Shown in pieces: positions 19,192 through 21,068 of a stretch of 21,068 bases of DNA (its first letter is position 1; the number at the start of each line of letters is the position of its first letter). Made by a program: the position numbers and the translations under genes. The notes beneath the pieces were generated by a model, which did no database searches, was not told the origin of the DNA, and was given only the letters and a program-made list of their open reading frames with translations. Origin of the DNA: JBDKGV01 sp039798005 (lineage in GTDB: Bacteria > Fibrobacterota > Fibrobacteria > UBA5070); NCBI GenBank assembly GCA_039798005.1, contig JBDKGV010000029.1, forward strand, positions 1-21,068. Direction: 5' to 3'.

Positions 19192-21068
19192 ATGCACCGC
19201 TGTTTTTCAGGCCTGTTGGCCATCACCTTGGGATCCGCCGCCTTCGGGGCGGTCCTGACCGTTTCTCCCGACAAGCCCGGGCACAGCCTCAAGCCGGCGC
19301 CCATGAATGGCACAGTGCTGCCCATCTGGTACAGTCCGGAAAAGGTGAAGGCGCTCACGCCGGGACTCCAGCGAGGCGGATTCGCCCTCTTCCGCTATCC
19401 CAACGGAACCCTTTCCAACGAATACCACTGGAATGGCAAGGGAAGCTACGACAGCCTTGGAATCTGGCATCCGTCCAACACGGAATTCCAGGCGGGCTTC
19501 AAGGTGGACACCCGCCACCGGGGAACCAATCGCAACAACTACGGCAGCGTCTTTCCTTCCATGGTGGTGGATGCCGATACGGCAAGCTTTTGGTGGGGCG
19601 TGACCGAGCAGGACAGCATCGAACCTTGGTTGCTGTTGAAGCCTGCCCGGACCTCCATCGATTCGGTCGAGATTCTTTGGGGCGCGATCCGTCCCGATTC
19701 TGTGAGGATCGCCGGCACTTCGGGCGATCCGATGTGGAGCAACAGCGCGGTGTGGTCAGCACCCACCGCGTTTCCCGCGACCGACGGCGTGACTCGCGTC
19801 AAGCTTCCTGCGGCGATCAAGGGCTCTTGGCTCCAGATCCGGTTTCCCGGGAAATCCGGCGCCCAAGTGCGTGAGATCCGGCTGTATGCCGCCGGGAAAT
19901 TGGCCAGTGGCAATTCCGCCACGTCCAAGGTCCAGGTGCTGGCGATGGGAACCCATCCAGCCAATGATCGCAACGCTGAAGCCCCTTCGCGATGGGACTT
20001 CGAGACGTTCATGTCGCAGCTCACACGCGACTATTCCGGGTTCGACCCGCTCCTGTGCGTGAATGTCGGAACCGGAACCCCGGAGGAGGCGGCTGCGTGG
20101 GTTCACTTCTCGAACGTGGTGAAGAAGTACGGGGTCAAGCGCTGGCATGTCGGCAATGAGATCGACGGCAACTGGGAGCAGGGTGGACCCTTGGACCCCG
20201 CCCAGTATGCCGCCCGATTCCTGCAATTCGTCAAGGCGATGAAGGCTGCGGATCCTTCCATCGAGATCTACGGGCCGGTGCTTTCCACCATGGATTTCCA
20301 AAGCCGCCCCAGTGGTCGTGGCGAGGCCAACTGGATGGCTTCGTTCCTTGAGCGGATCGGCAATGCCGAGCGGGCCGACGGTGTCCGCTATCTCGATGGC
20401 GTCGATTTTCACGCCTACCCGTACTACATCCCTTCGGGATCGGGCAATCCCACCGACATGCTCGCCGCGATGGACCGGATCGGTCCCCAGCTGGATACCT
20501 TGAACAATTACCTCGTCCGGTACCTTTCGCAACCCGAGACGCGCAAGGTCGCCTTGACCGAATTCAACGCGTCGGTCTCGATCACCTACCTGCTGATGCA
20601 CCAGACCGACGGCATCGGCATGGCCGACATGCTGGGCCACATGGCCAGCCGGTTTGGCGACCGCGCCGTGACTTGCGCATGGGAGCCAGCGGGCGGGGAA
20701 CCGATGAATCCGGACGGATCGAACGGGGCCACCTACGGGTCCTTGAGGCTCTTCACCCCCAATCGCAAAGGGATGGCGACGGATGTGGGCGATGCGCCGA
20801 CCAGCGCCTTCTGGGGCCAGTACTTGGCGACCCAAGCGTGGATCGAGCGCGGTCGCGGAACCGGGGCGCCAGTCAGTCTTCCCGTTTCAGTGACCGGCAA
20901 CGGCAAGGTGCGGGCCTTCGCCTTGAGCGATTCGGGCCAGGTTTCCGTGATGGTCCTCAATCTGGATTCCACCGCCGATTCCGTCTCGCTTGCGGGTGTC
21001 CCGATGGACAGCGGCGAGGTGCTTTCCTGGTCGGGCCGTGATTACCACTGGGACGCCACCGATTGGGC
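19192..21068 (+). CDS. Secreted clan GH-A glycoside hydrolase with an inserted F5/8C (discoidin)-like domain (runs off the right edge)
   Basis: The frame is open from ATG 19192 to the window end (625 complete codons, no stop). GGAGGG five bases upstream is a strong ribosome binding site. Residues 1-20 are a signal peptide, with likely cleavage after AAFGA. The (beta/alpha)8 barrel seems to begin near 64-82 (FALFRYPNGTLSNEYHWNG), is interrupted at about 111-235 by a beta-rich segment ending SWLQIRFPG...VREIRLYAAG, which resembles an F5/8 type C or CBM32 module, and resumes with LLCVNVGTGTPEEAAAWV (287-304). WHVGNEIDGNW (318-328) gives the acid/base Glu323 and ALTEFNAS (454-461) gives the probable nucleophile Glu457, the Asn-Glu/Glu pattern of clan GH-A. 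A C-terminal beta-sandwich begins near 557. The RYPxGT and VNxGTGTPEEAAAW blocks recall GH51 arabinofuranosidases, but the family is not certain and GH44 or GH39-like alternatives remain. The substrate is probably an extracellular plant or microbial polysaccharide. Confidence 0.85.
   Translation, partial: MHRCFSGLLAITLGSAAFGAVLTVSPDKPGHSLKPAPMNGTVLPIWYSPEKVKALTPGLQRGGFALFRYPNGTLSNEYHWNGKGSYDSLGIWHPSNTEFQAGFKVDTRHRGTNRNNYGSVFPSMVVDADTASFWWGVTEQDSIEPWLLLKPARTSIDSVEILWGAIRPDSVRIAGTSGDPMWSNSAVWSAPTAFPATDGVTRVKLPAAIKGSWLQIRFPGKSGAQVREIRLYAAGKLASGNSATSKVQVLAMGTHPANDRNAEAPSRWDFETFMSQLTRDYSGFDPLLCVNVGTGTPEEAAAWVHFSNVVKKYGVKRWHVGNEIDGNWEQGGPLDPAQYAARFLQFVKAMKAADPSIEIYGPVLSTMDFQSRPSGRGEANWMASFLERIGNAERADGVRYLDGVDFHAYPYYIPSGSGNPTDMLAAMDRIGPQLDTLNNYLVRYLSQPETRKVALTEFNASVSITYLLMHQTDGIGMADMLGHMASRFGDRAVTCAWEPAGGEPMNPDGSNGATYGSLRLFTPNRKGMATDVGDAPTSAFWGQYLATQAWIERGRGTGAPVSLPVSVTGNGKVRAFALSDSGQVSVMVLNLDSTADSVSLAGVPMDSGEVLSWSGRDYHWDATDW

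Overview
The window is GC-rich and gene-dense, and looks like chromosomal DNA from a Gram-negative bacterium. It carries a lipoprotein signal, a class A penicillin-binding protein, a soluble hybrid histidine kinase and a secreted glycoside hydrolase. The GGEGNGG and RASNTEP motifs of the phosphohexose mutase, the form of the class A PBP and the large uncharacterised cysteine-rich protein resemble FCB-group sequences (Bacteroidota, Fibrobacterota and relatives). A polysaccharide-degrading Fibrobacterota-like organism is my best guess, inferred from memory of families and not demonstrated. No phage, IS element, CRISPR array or rRNA is visible.

Layout. 1-279 (-): start of a PD-(D/E)XK nuclease-like gene cut by the window edge. 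414-3685 (-): a two-gene unit, a GlmM-type mutase followed by ScpA, whose TTG start overlaps the glmM stop. This ScpA is unusual: a complete RBBP9/YdeN-like serine hydrolase is fused to its C-terminus. 3686-4714: about 1 kb without a convincing gene, full of palindromes, including two diverged inverted copies of a three-hairpin repeat. 4715-5527 (+): folE2. 5522-8325 (-): a class A PBP with a small translationally coupled lipoprotein. 8326-8683: divergent intergenic region with a 14-bp inverted repeat in front of malic enzyme. 8684-10327 (+): malic enzyme. 10397-13813 (+): mfd. 13810-15897 (-): hybrid histidine kinase, convergent with mfd and sharing the TTAA stop overlap. 16051-16121 (+): tRNA-Gln(CTG) with a good promoter and terminator. 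16248-18083 (-): uncharacterised cysteine-rich protein. 18224-19108 (+): YicC-family RNase. 19192 to the right edge (+): secreted clan GH-A glycoside hydrolase that seems to carry a discoidin-like domain inserted near the start of its barrel.

How the genes work together. Most are unrelated housekeeping genes: cell-wall precursor and peptidoglycan synthesis (glmM, PBP), chromosome condensation (scpA), folate/pterin synthesis (folE2), central carbon metabolism (malic enzyme), transcription-coupled repair (mfd) and RNA turnover (yicC). The accessory parts are the nuclease fragment, the ScpA-hydrolase fusion, the PBP-coupled lipoprotein, the cysteine-rich protein and the glycoside hydrolase. I see no multi-gene defence or biosynthetic system. 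The items most worth follow-up are the ScpA fusion, the covarying inverted repeat pair at 3949-4587, and the terminator-like hairpin directly before the glycoside hydrolase ribosome binding site.
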